From Niveispirillum sp048066115 (GTDB taxonomy: Bacteria > Pseudomonadota > Alphaproteobacteria > Azospirillales > Azospirillaceae), in NCBI RefSeq assembly GCF_048066115.1, contig NZ_JBLTYX010000005.1, positions 124,001 to 188,000 of the forward strand: a DNA stretch of 64,000 bases. The letters run 5' to 3'. The notes below the pieces were generated by a model. It did no database searches and had not been told where the DNA came from. It saw nothing but the letters and a program-made list of their open reading frames with translations. How positions within the stretch are numbered: the first letter of the stretch is position 1; each line of letters opens with the position of its first letter. Shown here piece by piece: positions 1 to 8,304 of this stretch. Both the position numbers and the translations under genes were made by a program.

Positions 1-204
1 CATGGCCGTGTAAACAGCCATCACAGCCTCGATGCTGATGCCACCGGCGCGGGCGCCGGCCGTCAGCATCTCCTGTGTCGGCTTGACGGGAACAGCCGTC
101 AGACCGCGGATGCCCATCTGCTCCACCTCGTTCAAAGCAAAGCGCATCCGCTCGCTGAGCATGGTTTCGCTGACGTCGTGGAATATGCGGGCCGCGTCCT
201 TCAT
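1..204 (-). CDS. Hypothetical protein, N-terminal 68 residues (runs off left edge)
   Basis: The minus-strand frame opens with ATG at 204-202 and stays open to the window edge, so only the first 68 residues are visible. AGGAGC, a good ribosome-binding site, lies 6-7 bases upstream of that ATG. The peptide begins MKDAARIFHDVSETMLSERM and continues with an Ala/Gly-rich stretch. No signal peptide, membrane segment or family motif is recognisable. The start codon and coding character are well supported; the function is unknown. Confidence 0.6.
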   Translation of the reverse strand, partial: MKDAARIFHDVSETMLSERMRFALNEVEQMGIRGLTAVPVKPTQEMLTAGARAGGISIEAVMAVYTAM

Positions 205-455
205 GATGGTTGCTCCTGACCCTTGGCTAGGCCGGTCCGGTGGTCGCAACACCGCCCCGCCCTGTGGATGATCGACTATTAGCGCAAGGCCGGCATCTTC
301 ACTACTGTGCAGACGTATAGTTCCTATCATTACTGCAGGATTCACATTCATCCATGAATATTCGCGCGACACTTGCATCCCTTTCACGGGGCATGGCCAC
401 GCTGGCGGTCGCTCCACTTTCGGATTAGGGTGGCGTCCTTCCCTTGTCTTTTCAC

Positions 456-824
456 ATGAAGACCATGGCATCCCCGATCTTCCATATGTGCCGCGCCGAT
501 GAATGGCAGGCGGCCCAGGCCAACGGCCGCTATGACGGTTCCTCCCAGGACCGGGCCGACGGCTTCATCCATTTCTCCACGGGCGCGCAGCTGCCGGAAA
601 GTGCCGCCCGGCACCGCACGGGCCAGACGGGCCTCTTGCTGCTGACCGTCGATCCCGACAAGTGTGGCGAAGCCCTGAAATGGGAGGCGTCGCGCGGCGG
701 GCAGCTGTTCCCGCATCTCTATGGCCCGGTGCTGGCGTATGCCGTCATCCGGGTCGACCCGCTGCCGCTGGGCGATGACGGGTTGCACATCATGCCGGCC
801 CATGTGGCGGGGGAGGGGGTCTGA
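456..824 (+). CDS. DUF952 family protein
   Basis: A small soluble protein of about 120 residues with the DUF952 pattern: an early IFHMCRADEW block, then DGFIHFSTGAQLPE, LLLLTVDP and a C-terminal LYGPVLAYAV segment. The biochemical role of this family is not known; the fold resembles small nucleotide- or ADP-ribose-handling proteins, so an enzymatic role is possible but unproven. The stop codon TGA shares one base with the ATG of pyrD (TGATG), so the two are probably translationally coupled; I recall this pairing from other alphaproteobacteria. Starts at ATG 456 or ATG 465 (MASPIF...) are both possible; 465 fits the usual family N-terminus, and a TTG at 444 looks too far upstream. Confidence 0.85.
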   Translation: MKTMASPIFHMCRADEWQAAQANGRYDGSSQDRADGFIHFSTGAQLPESAARHRTGQTGLLLLTVDPDKCGEALKWEASRGGQLFPHLYGPVLAYAVIRVDPLPLGDDGLHIMPAHVAGEGV

Positions 825-1885
825 TGGTCGATTTCTATCCGCTGGCGCGCCCCATCCTGATGGCCATGGATGCCGAACAGGCGCACAACCTGACCATCGC
901 GGCGCTGAAGACCGGGCTGGTGCCCGGCGGCTCGCGCCGCGACCCGGACATCCTGGCCACGCGCGTCTTCGGTCTGGATTTTTCCAACCCCATCGGTCTG
1001 GCCGCCGGCTTCGACAAGAATGCCGAGGTGCCGGACGCCATGCTGAAGCTGGGTTTCGGCTTCACCGAATGCGGTACGGTCACGCCCCGGCCGCAGGATG
1101 GCAACCCCAAGCCGCGCCTGTTCCGGGTGCCCACGGCCCAGGCGGTGATCAACCGTTTCGGCTTCAACAACCAGGGCCTGGACGAATATGCCAGGCGCCT
1201 GCTGGCGCGGGCCGGGCGGCCCGGCATCGTCGGTGCCAATGTCGGCAAGAACAAGGACACGGTGGACGCGGCCAGCGATTACACCACCTGCATCCGCCGG
1301 GTGGCGCATCTGGCCAGATATCTTGTGGTCAACGTCTCTTCCCCCAACACGCCGGGGCTGCGCACCTTGCAATCACGCGACGCGCTGGCCGACCTGCTGG
1401 GCCAATGCCTGGCTGCACGGGCGGAGACAGGCGTGAAGCCGCCTTTGCTGCTGAAGGTGGCGCCCGACCTGACGGACGAGGACAAGGGCGACATCGCCGC
1501 CGTGGTGCTGGAAAGCGGCATCGACGGGTTGATCGTGTCCAACACCACGCTGGCCCGTCCCGCCGCCATTCCGCCGGCCCTGGCGGCGGAAGCCGGCGGC
1601 CTGTCGGGTCGGCCGCTGCTGGAACCGTCGACCAAGGTGCTGGGCGAATTCTACCAGCTGCTGGCCGGCAAGCTGCCGCTGGTCGGTGTGGGTGGGGTTT
1701 CATCCGGCGCCGACGCCTATGCCAAGATCCGCGCAGGCGCCAGTCTGGTGCAGCTCTATTCGGCACTGGCCTATCAAGGGCCGGGGCTGGTGGGCAGGAT
1801 CAAGGCCGAACTGGCACAGCGGCTGGCCGAGGATGGCTATGTCCGCGTGGCCGACGCCGTGGGGGCCGCGCACCGCAAAGGGTGA
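824..1885 (+). CDS. pyrD: Dihydroorotate dehydrogenase (quinone), class 2
   Basis: This enzyme oxidises dihydroorotate to orotate in pyrimidine synthesis, passing electrons through FMN to membrane quinone. The 353-residue length and an N-terminal helical extension (FYPLARPILMAMDAEQAHN) mark the membrane-associated class 2 form. Visible signatures are NPIGLAAGFDKN, ECGTVTPRPQ, INRFGFNNQG, NVSSPNTPGLR containing the catalytic Ser of class 2 enzymes, LLKVAPDL with the flavin Lys, and VGVGGVSSG plus VQLYSALAY near the C-terminus for FMN phosphate binding. The start overlaps the DUF952 stop, and a diguanylate-type membrane protein gene follows 13 bases later on the same strand. Confidence 0.97.
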   Translation: MVDFYPLARPILMAMDAEQAHNLTIAALKTGLVPGGSRRDPDILATRVFGLDFSNPIGLAAGFDKNAEVPDAMLKLGFGFTECGTVTPRPQDGNPKPRLFRVPTAQAVINRFGFNNQGLDEYARRLLARAGRPGIVGANVGKNKDTVDAASDYTTCIRRVAHLARYLVVNVSSPNTPGLRTLQSRDALADLLGQCLAARAETGVKPPLLLKVAPDLTDEDKGDIAAVVLESGIDGLIVSNTTLARPAAIPPALAAEAGGLSGRPLLEPSTKVLGEFYQLLAGKLPLVGVGGVSSGADAYAKIRAGASLVQLYSALAYQGPGLVGRIKAELAQRLAEDGYVRVADAVGAAHRKG

Positions 1886-1898
1886 GGAAGGGTTGTTG

Positions 1899-3104
1899 AT
1901 GCACTGGTTCCGCCATCTGGTGTTCGCTGCCGTCTATGTCGTGCTGGCCCTGGTCGTGGCGCTGACCCTGCCCTTGTCGGTGGGCGGCATGGATGGGCAT
2001 ACGGCGCTGCTGTTCGGGGTCGCCATCCTGACCTTCGGCGGGCTGCTGCATGAATTCTGGTCCCGCCAGGACGAACGCAACCGGCTGGAGGCCCGCATCT
2101 GGGAGCTGGAGGCGGGGCTGGAGGAGATGCGGCTGGAACTGGGGGCGTTGCGCGGCCAGCCCGGCGCCCTGCCCAACGACCCGCCGGAGGTGGCGGCCGT
2201 ACTGTCGGAGGCGCGTGTGCTGGAACGGCTGGCCGACCGGCTGCCGGCCGCGCCGCGCGCCGTACCCGCCACCGGTGCCGATGCCGGCCCCCTGTTCGCC
2301 CCCCGGCCGCTGACGGCCTATCCGGCCCCGCCGGCGGATACGGAAGCCATCCTGGACCATGTGCGCGAGGCGCTGCGCACCGACCATGTCGATATCTTCC
2401 TCCAGCCCGTGGTCAGCCTGCCGCAGCGCCGGCACCGCTATTACGAGCTGTTCTCCCGCATCCGGGCGGGGGTGGACGCCGAGGGCAAGCCGCGTTATCT
2501 GCTGCCGGAGCAATATCTGGGCGTGGCGGCGGAAGCCGGCCTGATCGCCACCATCGACAATCTGCTGCTGTTCCGTTGCATCCAGCTGCTGCGCGAGACG
2601 GAGAAGCGGCACCAGAATGTCGGCTTCTTCTGTAACATCTCCGCCGCCACCCTGAACGACGCCGCCTTCATGCGGGAATTCGTCACCTATATGGGCCAGA
2701 ACCCCAATCTGGCGACCAAGCTGGTGTTCGAACTCTCCCAGGACGACCTGATGCAGGGCGGCCTGTTCGCCACCGGCTTCCTGGATGGGTTGCGGCGGCT
2801 GGGCTTCCATTTCTCCATGGATCAGGTGTTCAGCCTGGATCTGGATTGGAACGAGCTGGCGCGGCACGAGATCCGCTTCGTAAAGCTGGACGCCGCCCGC
2901 CTGCTGGACCCCGACAGCCGTTTTGCCGACCCGCGCGAGGTGCGCGAACTGCGCCAGCAACTGGACAGCAACAATATCGACCTGATCGTGGAGAAGATCG
3001 AGACGGAGGCGCAGTTGCTGGAGCTGCTGGACCTCTATATCGATTTCGGCCAGGGCTACCTGTTCGGGGAACCGCGTCTGGCCAAAAAGCAGACGGCGGG
3101 GTAA
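1899..3104 (+). CDS. Membrane-anchored degenerate EAL-domain protein, TipF-like
   Basis: The 401-residue protein starts with two membrane helices (about residues 5-28 and 33-52), then a Glu/Arg-rich coiled coil (53-95), a Pro/Ala linker and a C-terminal EAL domain (about 148-398). This order matches TipF, the c-di-GMP-binding flagellar-pole factor of Caulobacter. The EAL signature is altered: EAL is ELF (YYELFSR), and the DDFG metal-binding loop is replaced by MDQVFS, while the Lys (FVKLD) and the QGYLFGEP end are retained. Known EAL chemistry therefore predicts a c-di-GMP receptor rather than a phosphodiesterase. The start is ATG 1899, preceded by GGAAGG, 13 bases after pyrD. A link to flagellar placement is inference from architecture only. 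Confidence 0.85.
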   Translation: MHWFRHLVFAAVYVVLALVVALTLPLSVGGMDGHTALLFGVAILTFGGLLHEFWSRQDERNRLEARIWELEAGLEEMRLELGALRGQPGALPNDPPEVAAVLSEARVLERLADRLPAAPRAVPATGADAGPLFAPRPLTAYPAPPADTEAILDHVREALRTDHVDIFLQPVVSLPQRRHRYYELFSRIRAGVDAEGKPRYLLPEQYLGVAAEAGLIATIDNLLLFRCIQLLRETEKRHQNVGFFCNISAATLNDAAFMREFVTYMGQNPNLATKLVFELSQDDLMQGGLFATGFLDGLRRLGFHFSMDQVFSLDLDWNELARHEIRFVKLDAARLLDPDSRFADPREVRELRQQLDSNNIDLIVEKIETEAQLLELLDLYIDFGQGYLFGEPRLAKKQTAG

Positions 3105-3108
3105 GGGG

Positions 3109-3381
3109 TCAGGCCGCCACCGCCGCCTCGGCCCGATAGTCCGCCCGCAGCAGGTCGGCCAGCCGGCGGCGCAGATCGGCATTCTCGCGCTCAAGCTGTT
3201 CCAGGCGGCGGACCATGGCCGGCTTCTCGCCCGCCTGATCCTGGCGCCAGCGGTAATAGGTGACGCGGGTCACGCCCAACTCGCGGGCGATATCTACGAT
3301 CTTGTAGCCCTCGTTCAGCAGCGCATCGGCCAGCACCAGCTTCTGCTCCACCTCCGCGGCGGTATAACGACGCTTTGTCAT
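3109..3381 (-). CDS. Orphan IS3-type OrfA-like helix-turn-helix protein
   Basis: The 90-residue product resembles the first reading frame (OrfA) of IS3-family transposases: MTKRRYTAAEVEQKL opening, a helix-turn-helix containing DIARELGVTRVTYYRWR, and a leucine-rich heptad coiled coil (LEQLERENADLRRRLADLL). The usual OrfA tail that leads to a frameshift into OrfB is absent; the protein ends in an Ala-rich tail, and no OrfB, terminal inverted repeats or target duplication are visible. It follows nagA by 26 bases on the same strand, so it could be cotranscribed with the amino-sugar operon. GGGAGC and AGGGG precede the ATG. It is either a decayed insertion sequence remnant or a domesticated DNA-binding protein. 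Confidence 0.7.
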   Translation of the reverse strand: MTKRRYTAAEVEQKLVLADALLNEGYKIVDIARELGVTRVTYYRWRQDQAGEKPAMVRRLEQLERENADLRRRLADLLRADYRAEAAVAA

Positions 3382-3407
3382 GCCCCTTGTGCTCCCTGTT
3401 GGTGGTT

Positions 3408-4577
3408 TCAATCCCTGGCATCCCGCCATTGCCCGGCAACCCAGGTGCCGGCCACATGCAGATCCTTGTCCAGCAGCACCAGATCGGCCCGGTACCCGCC
3501 CTGGATACGGCCCAGCCGGTCGTCCAGGCGCAGGAAGCGCGCGGGATAGAGTGCGGCCATGCGCAGCGCCTCCTCCACATCCACACCCATCAGGGCGATG
3601 GCATTGCGCACCGCCTGGGCCATGTCGATATCCGCCCCCGCCAGGGTGCCGTCATCGGTGACCAGCCGGCCGTCGTGGCGATGGATGGTCTGGCCGTAAA
3701 GCGGGAAGCTGGTCACATCCGTGCCGGTGGGCGGCATGGCGTCGGTGACCAGCATCAACCCGCCCGGCCCCTTGGCCGCCAGCGCCAGGCTCAGCATGGC
3801 GGGATGCACATGTACTCCGTCGACGATGATGCCGCAGATCGCGTCACGGGCCGACAGGGCTGCCCCGGCGATCCCCGGCTCCCGGTTGGCCAGCGGCGGC
3901 ATGGCGTTGAACAGGTGGGTGAAGCCGGACATGCCGGCATCCAAAGCCGCCATGGTCTGGGCGTAGGTCGCGGCGGAATGGCCCCCCGCGATGATCAGGC
4001 CGGCCTTCACCAGCCGCGAAACCGCCGCCGGCTCCACCCGGTCGGGCGCCAGGGACAACAGCACGCGCGCATCACCGCCGAACCGGGCGGGCAGCCCTTC
4101 CAGGAAATCCAGGTCGGTCTCGGTCGCCATACGGACATGGGCGAGGTTATGCACCCCGCGCCGTTCCGGCGTCAGGAACGGGCCTTCCAGATGCACACCG
4201 ATGACGCCGCCACCCTTGACAATGCTGGCTTCCGCCGCCGCCAGGGCCGCCGCCCGCATTCCCTCCACCGCATCGGTGATGAAGGTGGGCAGGAGTGCCG
4301 TGGTGCCGAAGCGGCGATGGGCGGCCGCGATGGCCAGGGCGGCCTCCGGTGTGGGCGTATCGTTGAACAGGACCCCGCCGCCACCATTGACCTGGGTATC
4401 GATGAAGCCGGGGGCCAGCAGCATGTCGGCTGCCAGCCGCCGTGTGGCGGCACCCGCCGGGGCGGCGCTGCCGGGTGGCAGCACGGCATCGACCTTGTCG
4501 CCCCGGATCAGGATATCGGCATCGATGGTGCGCGTGCCCGTGAAGACACGGGCACCGGTCAGCAGGGTTCCCGTCAT
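3408..4577 (-). CDS. nagA: N-acetylglucosamine-6-phosphate deacetylase
   Basis: NagA removes acetate from GlcNAc-6-phosphate to give glucosamine-6-phosphate in the cytoplasm. The 389-residue sequence has the amidohydrolase pattern: PGFIDTQVNGGGG near the N-terminus, HLEGPFL with the metal-binding Glu, GGHSAATYAQ and FTHLFNAMPP supplying metal-ligand His residues, and LVTDAMPPTG with the catalytic Asp. The ATG at 4577 lies inside the stop of the upstream SIS gene (TGATG), so translation is probably coupled; a GTG one codon earlier is also possible. It is the fourth overlapping gene in a minus-strand amino-sugar operon. Confidence 0.96.
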   Translation of the reverse strand: MTGTLLTGARVFTGTRTIDADILIRGDKVDAVLPPGSAAPAGAATRRLAADMLLAPGFIDTQVNGGGGVLFNDTPTPEAALAIAAAHRRFGTTALLPTFITDAVEGMRAAALAAAEASIVKGGGVIGVHLEGPFLTPERRGVHNLAHVRMATETDLDFLEGLPARFGGDARVLLSLAPDRVEPAAVSRLVKAGLIIAGGHSAATYAQTMAALDAGMSGFTHLFNAMPPLANREPGIAGAALSARDAICGIIVDGVHVHPAMLSLALAAKGPGGLMLVTDAMPPTGTDVTSFPLYGQTIHRHDGRLVTDDGTLAGADIDMAQAVRNAIALMGVDVEEALRMAALYPARFLRLDDRLGRIQGGYRADLVLLDKDLHVAGTWVAGQWRDARD

Positions 4578-5623
4578 CACACCGTCTCCGTCACCTTGCG
4601 CAGATTGGCCGGCACGTCGGGGTCCAGGCCCCGGCGGCGCGACACCGTATGGATGGCCATGTAGAAGCTTTGCACGGCGGCCAGTGGTGCCAGTTCCGGG
4701 GCGAGCGCCGGCACGGATGGCAGGGGGATCACGCCCGGCACGCTGTCATCGCTGCTGAATACCGGAGCGCCCAGCGATACGCAGCGGGTGATGGCGGCGC
4801 GTGTGGCCTCGGCCGTCGCGTCATCCTGGTTGATGGCCAGCACGGGGAAGTCGGGTCCGACCAGGGCCAGGGGGCCATGGATGACTTCCGCCGCACTGAA
4901 CGCCTCCGCATGCAGGCGGCAGGTCTCCTTGCATTTCAGCGCCATTTCCATGATCGCCCCCGTGCCGACGCCGCGACCGATGACATAGAGGCCGGACTTG
5001 TCGGTCAGGCTCAGCAGGGCGGGCGTCCAGTCCAGCGCCGCCGCCGCCGACAGGGCCGCCGGGGCCTGTAGCGCCGTCCGGCGCAGGGCGTCGTCGCCCT
5101 TCCATTCCGCCACCATGGACAGGAAGGCGAAGCAGGCGGTCAGGTAGGATTTGGTGGCGGCGACACTGATCTCCGGCCCGGCACAGAGCGGGATGAACAG
5201 GTCGGCGGCCTCTGCCAGGGGAGAGGTCTCGTCATTGACGAAGGCCACGACATAGGCCCCGCCCTTCTTCGCCGCCGCCGCCAGACGCAGCAGGTCCGGG
5301 CTGCGCCCGCTCTGCGACACGGCCACGAACAGGGCGCCCTGCACCTTCAGGTCGGTATTGTACAGCGACACGACCGAGGGGCCTACCGATGCCACCGGCA
5401 GGCCCAGATGGGTTTCGATCAGGTACTTGCCATAGGTGGCGGCATGGTCGGAACTGCCGCGTGCGCAGGTGACGACCAGGGCGGGGTTCAGTGCGCGCAG
5501 CTTGGCGCCCAGCGCCTTGAACAGGGGGCCGCAGCGGTCGATCTGGTGCTGCACGGCCGCCGCACTCTCCGCCGCTTCCACGGCCATCTTGGTGCTGGTG
5601 CTGTCGGGCTTGGAAAGACTCAT
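4577..5623 (-). CDS. SIS-domain glucosamine-6-phosphate deaminase (NagB-II type)
   Basis: The 348-residue protein has two sugar-isomerase (SIS) domains and no N-terminal glutaminase domain, which separates it from GlmS. Visible motifs include CARGSSDHAATYGKY, VSQSGRSPDLL (phosphosugar-binding Ser cluster), ATKSYLT, and GRGVGTGAIMEMALKCKET with an EVIHGP segment. In proteobacterial nag operons this type (NagB-II) converts glucosamine-6-phosphate to fructose-6-phosphate and ammonia. The neighbouring nagA and BadF-type kinase genes support that role, although AgaS-like activity on galactosamine-6-phosphate cannot be excluded from sequence. Its start overlaps the gntR stop by 4 bases. Confidence 0.9.
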   Translation of the reverse strand: MSLSKPDSTSTKMAVEAAESAAAVQHQIDRCGPLFKALGAKLRALNPALVVTCARGSSDHAATYGKYLIETHLGLPVASVGPSVVSLYNTDLKVQGALFVAVSQSGRSPDLLRLAAAAKKGGAYVVAFVNDETSPLAEAADLFIPLCAGPEISVAATKSYLTACFAFLSMVAEWKGDDALRRTALQAPAALSAAAALDWTPALLSLTDKSGLYVIGRGVGTGAIMEMALKCKETCRLHAEAFSAAEVIHGPLALVGPDFPVLAINQDDATAEATRAAITRCVSLGAPVFSSDDSVPGVIPLPSVPALAPELAPLAAVQSFYMAIHTVSRRRGLDPDVPANLRKVTETV

Positions 5624-6408
5624 GATCCTGTCTCGCTGGTTTGGGCCGAACCGCCGGTGGACAGGTTCAGCTCCACGATGAAGTCATAGGCATCGCCCCG
5701 GTACTGGCTGCGGACGAACTCCAGCGGCCGGCCGTTTTCCAGGAAGCTGCGCCGTTCGATGAACAAGGCCGGTGTGCCTTCGGGCACATGCAGGATGCCG
5801 GCCTGATCCGGGTTCAGCAGGCCGGCCGACAGCCGCTGCAGCGCGCGATGCGGCGGGTATCCCAGCCCGCGCAGCACGTCATAGAGCGACCCCGTCACCT
5901 GCATCGGATCGGGCAGGATGCGGGCCGGCACCACCGACAATTCAATGGCCATCGGCGCCTCATCCGCCAGGCGCAGGCGCCAGAGCCGGCTGACCTTCTC
6001 CCCCAGCGCCAGGCCCAGCACCATCGCCTCTTCCGGGCTGGCCGGCGCCACGGTGCGCGACAGCCAGCGGGACGAGGGCTCCAGGCCTCTAGAGCGCATG
6101 TCTTCGGAGAAACCGGTCAGGGCCGACAGGGGCTGTTCGACATGTGGGGCCTTGGCCACGAAGGTGCCGGCGCGCGGGCGCTGATGCAGCAGCCCCTCAT
6201 CCACCAGCGCCTGCACCGCCTTGCGCACCGTGACGCGGGAGACGGCGAACCCCTCGGCCAGGTCGCGTTCGGCCGGCAGCGCATCTTCTTCCGCCAGGGT
6301 GCCGTCACTGATCAGCCGCTTCAGATGCCGGGCCAACTGCATATAGAGCGGCAGGGGGCTGTCGGCCGACAGGGCGGTGCTGTCATATAAGGGCTCGGTC
6401 ACGCTCAT
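5620..6408 (-). CDS. GntR/HutC-family transcriptional regulator of amino-sugar genes
   Basis: An N-terminal GntR winged helix (PLYMQLARHLKRLI through VSRVTVRKAVQALVDEGLL and RPRAGTFVA) precedes a UTRA-type effector domain (FSEDMRSRG, ERRSFLENGRPLEF, SQYRGDAYDF). Members of this HutC subgroup, such as NagR, NagQ and DasR, sense glucosamine-6-phosphate or GlcNAc-6-phosphate. It is 262 residues and sits inside the operon it probably controls, between the kinase and the SIS deaminase, overlapping both by 4 bases. TGGTAT-type half sites, the kind bound by this subgroup, occur in the divergent promoter region at 7320-7385, which makes autoregulation likely. Confidence 0.92.
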   Translation of the reverse strand: MSVTEPLYDSTALSADSPLPLYMQLARHLKRLISDGTLAEEDALPAERDLAEGFAVSRVTVRKAVQALVDEGLLHQRPRAGTFVAKAPHVEQPLSALTGFSEDMRSRGLEPSSRWLSRTVAPASPEEAMVLGLALGEKVSRLWRLRLADEAPMAIELSVVPARILPDPMQVTGSLYDVLRGLGYPPHRALQRLSAGLLNPDQAGILHVPEGTPALFIERRSFLENGRPLEFVRSQYRGDAYDFIVELNLSTGGSAQTSETGS

Positions 6409-7280
6409 CGCGCCACCCCACGCATGGCCAGCAGTACGCCGCCGGCCATAGCGTCGCCCTTGGGCGCCACCAGTACATCCCCGACCCAAGGCGGCATCCA
6501 TTCCAGCAGCACCGGCCCCAGCCCGCCCATCAGGCAGATGCCGGGCGCGCCCAGTTCCAGCAGCCGGCGGATATGCATGACCAGATGGTCCGCCTGCTCG
6601 CGTACCAGTCGCTCCCCCACCGCGTCGCCCAGCCTCGCATGCTCCAGCACCATCGGCGCCAGCGACCCATAATCCCCCGGCCGCGCCGGCCCAACCCAGG
6701 CGACCACGGCAGGCGGATCGCCGCCCAGCTTTTCCATCACCGCCCGCGTCAGGCCCGTTTCCGGCCCCAGACCATCATAGCCCAGCAAGGCGGCCCGCAC
6801 GGCATCCCGCCCCATCGCGGCGCCGGAGCCCAGGTCCGATACCTCGAACCCCCAGCCGCCGATGCCCCGGCCCTGGCCGCCAATGATGATCTGCGCCGCA
6901 CTGCCGGTTCCCGAAATCAGGATGGCCCCGTCGGCTCCCGCATGGGCGCCCAGGCAGGCGGTGAAGGCATCCGTGTCGGACAGGATGCCGGCAAAAGGTA
7001 CGGGCGCACTGGCCGCCACCCGCTGCTGGTCGGCCACGCCGGTGATGCCGGCCAGACCCAGGCCGATATGGGTGCGGGACAGCACCTCGCGCGTCAGCCC
7101 GGCCTGTGCCAGGGCCCCGTCCACCGCTTCCATGATGGCGGTCCAGGCGACATCCAGGCCCAGGCGGATATTGGCGGCCCCGCCAATGCCCTCGCCCAGC
7201 GTTACGCCGGCATGATCCGCCAGTCGTGCCCGGCAGCGTGTGCCGCCGCCATCGATGCCCAGGAACAGAGGATTGCTCAT
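6405..7280 (-). CDS. BadF/BadG-type sugar kinase, probable N-acetylglucosamine kinase
   Basis: This 291-residue ASKHA-fold ATPase shows the phosphate-1 loop GIDGGGTRCRARL, an acidic segment LSDTDAFTA, ISGTGSAAQI and GGWGFEVSDLGSGA, all typical of the BadF/BadG family that includes GlcNAc kinases. In a nag operon with no PTS genes, it most likely phosphorylates GlcNAc (and perhaps related murein sugars) after ATP-driven or facilitated uptake. ATG 7280 (MSNPLFLG) fits the family start; ATG 7304 is an in-frame alternative. It is the first gene of the minus-strand operon, and its leader carries two tandem operator half-sites. Confidence 0.9.
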   Translation of the reverse strand: MSNPLFLGIDGGGTRCRARLADHAGVTLGEGIGGAANIRLGLDVAWTAIMEAVDGALAQAGLTREVLSRTHIGLGLAGITGVADQQRVAASAPVPFAGILSDTDAFTACLGAHAGADGAILISGTGSAAQIIIGGQGRGIGGWGFEVSDLGSGAAMGRDAVRAALLGYDGLGPETGLTRAVMEKLGGDPPAVVAWVGPARPGDYGSLAPMVLEHARLGDAVGERLVREQADHLVMHIRRLLELGAPGICLMGGLGPVLLEWMPPWVGDVLVAPKGDAMAGGVLLAMRGVAR

Positions 7281-7319
7281 GCCGGTGCCTTGGTCTGTAT
7301 CCATCCGCTGACAGGTACG

Positions 7320-7385
7320 ATACCAGATAAATACCAGATGGCAATATCCCACGCTCGGCTTGGCGATGGAAAATCCATCTGGTAT
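7320..7385. promoter_or_regulatory. Operator cluster in the divergent nag/murQ promoter region
   Basis: Two direct copies of ATACCAGAT lie at 7320-7328 and 7331-7339, exactly one helical turn (11 bp) apart. An inverted copy, ATCTGGTAT, is at 7377-7385; the second and third copies match over 11 bases (ATACCAGATGG). TGGTAT/ATACCA half sites are what HutC-type GntR regulators of amino-sugar genes recognise. The cluster is between the kinase operon (minus) and murQ (plus), so one regulator could repress both directions. Binding is inferred. Confidence 0.7.
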
Positions 7386-7422
7386 GGTTTGTTCACAGAT
7401 TAACAAGACCAGAGCCGTTCAA

Positions 7423-8301
7423 ATGTCCGCGACCGAAAAGGTGGGCCAGCGTTTCCGGGAACTGGACCTCTGGTCCACCCCCGACATTCTGGAGGCGCTG
7501 TGGGGCGGGCAGGGGCGGGCCGTGTCGGCCTGTCTGGCGACCTTGCCGGCGCTGTCACGCGCGGTGGATGACGCCGCCTCCCGCGTCGGGAGCGAAGGGC
7601 GGCTGATCTATGTCGGCGCCGGTTCGTCGGCCGTGCTGGCGGCCCTGGACGGGCTGGAACTGCCGGGCACGTTCAGCTTTCCGCTGACGCGGATCGAACT
7701 GGTGCTGGCCGGGATTTCCGACCTGCGCCAGGGCTTCGACGGGGCGGTGGAGGATGCGGGCGATGCCGGGGCCGATGCCGTGCGCGCGCTGAACCCCGGT
7801 TCTGCCGACATCGTCATCGGTGTCTCGGCCAGCGGGCGCAGCGCCTTCACCGTGGGCGCGCTGGACGTGGCGCGGGCGGCGGGGGCCCTGACTATCGGCA
7901 TCGCCAGCAATGACGGATCGCCCCTGCTGCTGGCCGTCGAATATCCGCTGTTCGTGGATAGCGGGGAGGAAGTGATCGCCGGTTCCACCCGCCTTGCCGC
8001 CGGCACGGCGCAGAAGCTGCTGCTGAACCTGTTCTCCACGGCGCTGATGGTGCGGCTGGGCGGGGTGCATGGCAACCTGATGGTCAACCTGCGGGTCAAT
8101 AATGTGAAGCTGCAGGCCCGCGCCCTGGACATCCTGCGCCAGATCACGGGTGCGGATGAGGGGACGGCGGCGCAGGCCCTGGCCGATTGCGGCGGGGCGC
8201 TGAAGCCGGCGGCGCTGGTGCTGCTGCGCGGGCTGGCGCCCGATGCGGCGCGGGCGGCGTTGCTGGATGCGGGTGACAATCTGCGCCTGGCGCTGGGGTG
8301 A
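7423..8301 (+). CDS. murQ: N-acetylmuramic acid 6-phosphate etherase
   Basis: MurQ cleaves the lactyl ether of MurNAc-6-phosphate to give GlcNAc-6-phosphate and D-lactate, feeding NagA. The 292-residue sequence has the SIS-fold etherase pattern: RLIYVGAGSSAVLAAL, a GLELPGTF segment with one catalytic Glu, GAVEDAGDAG with the second, VSASGRSAFTVGAL, and the family hallmark GSTRLAAGTAQKLLLN followed by MVRLGGVHGNLMVNL. The start is ATG 7423, close downstream of the inverted operator half-site, suggesting repression by the divergent GntR protein. No ribosome-binding site is obvious. A GNAT gene follows 3 bases after the stop. Confidence 0.95.
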   Translation: MSATEKVGQRFRELDLWSTPDILEALWGGQGRAVSACLATLPALSRAVDDAASRVGSEGRLIYVGAGSSAVLAALDGLELPGTFSFPLTRIELVLAGISDLRQGFDGAVEDAGDAGADAVRALNPGSADIVIGVSASGRSAFTVGALDVARAAGALTIGIASNDGSPLLLAVEYPLFVDSGEEVIAGSTRLAAGTAQKLLLNLFSTALMVRLGGVHGNLMVNLRVNNVKLQARALDILRQITGADEGTAAQALADCGGALKPAALVLLRGLAPDAARAALLDAGDNLRLALG

Positions 8302-8304
8302 GCC

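Noticed and set aside
444..456. A TTG start for the DUF952 gene
   Set aside because: It would add a few residues not seen in the family; ATG 456 or 465 fits better.
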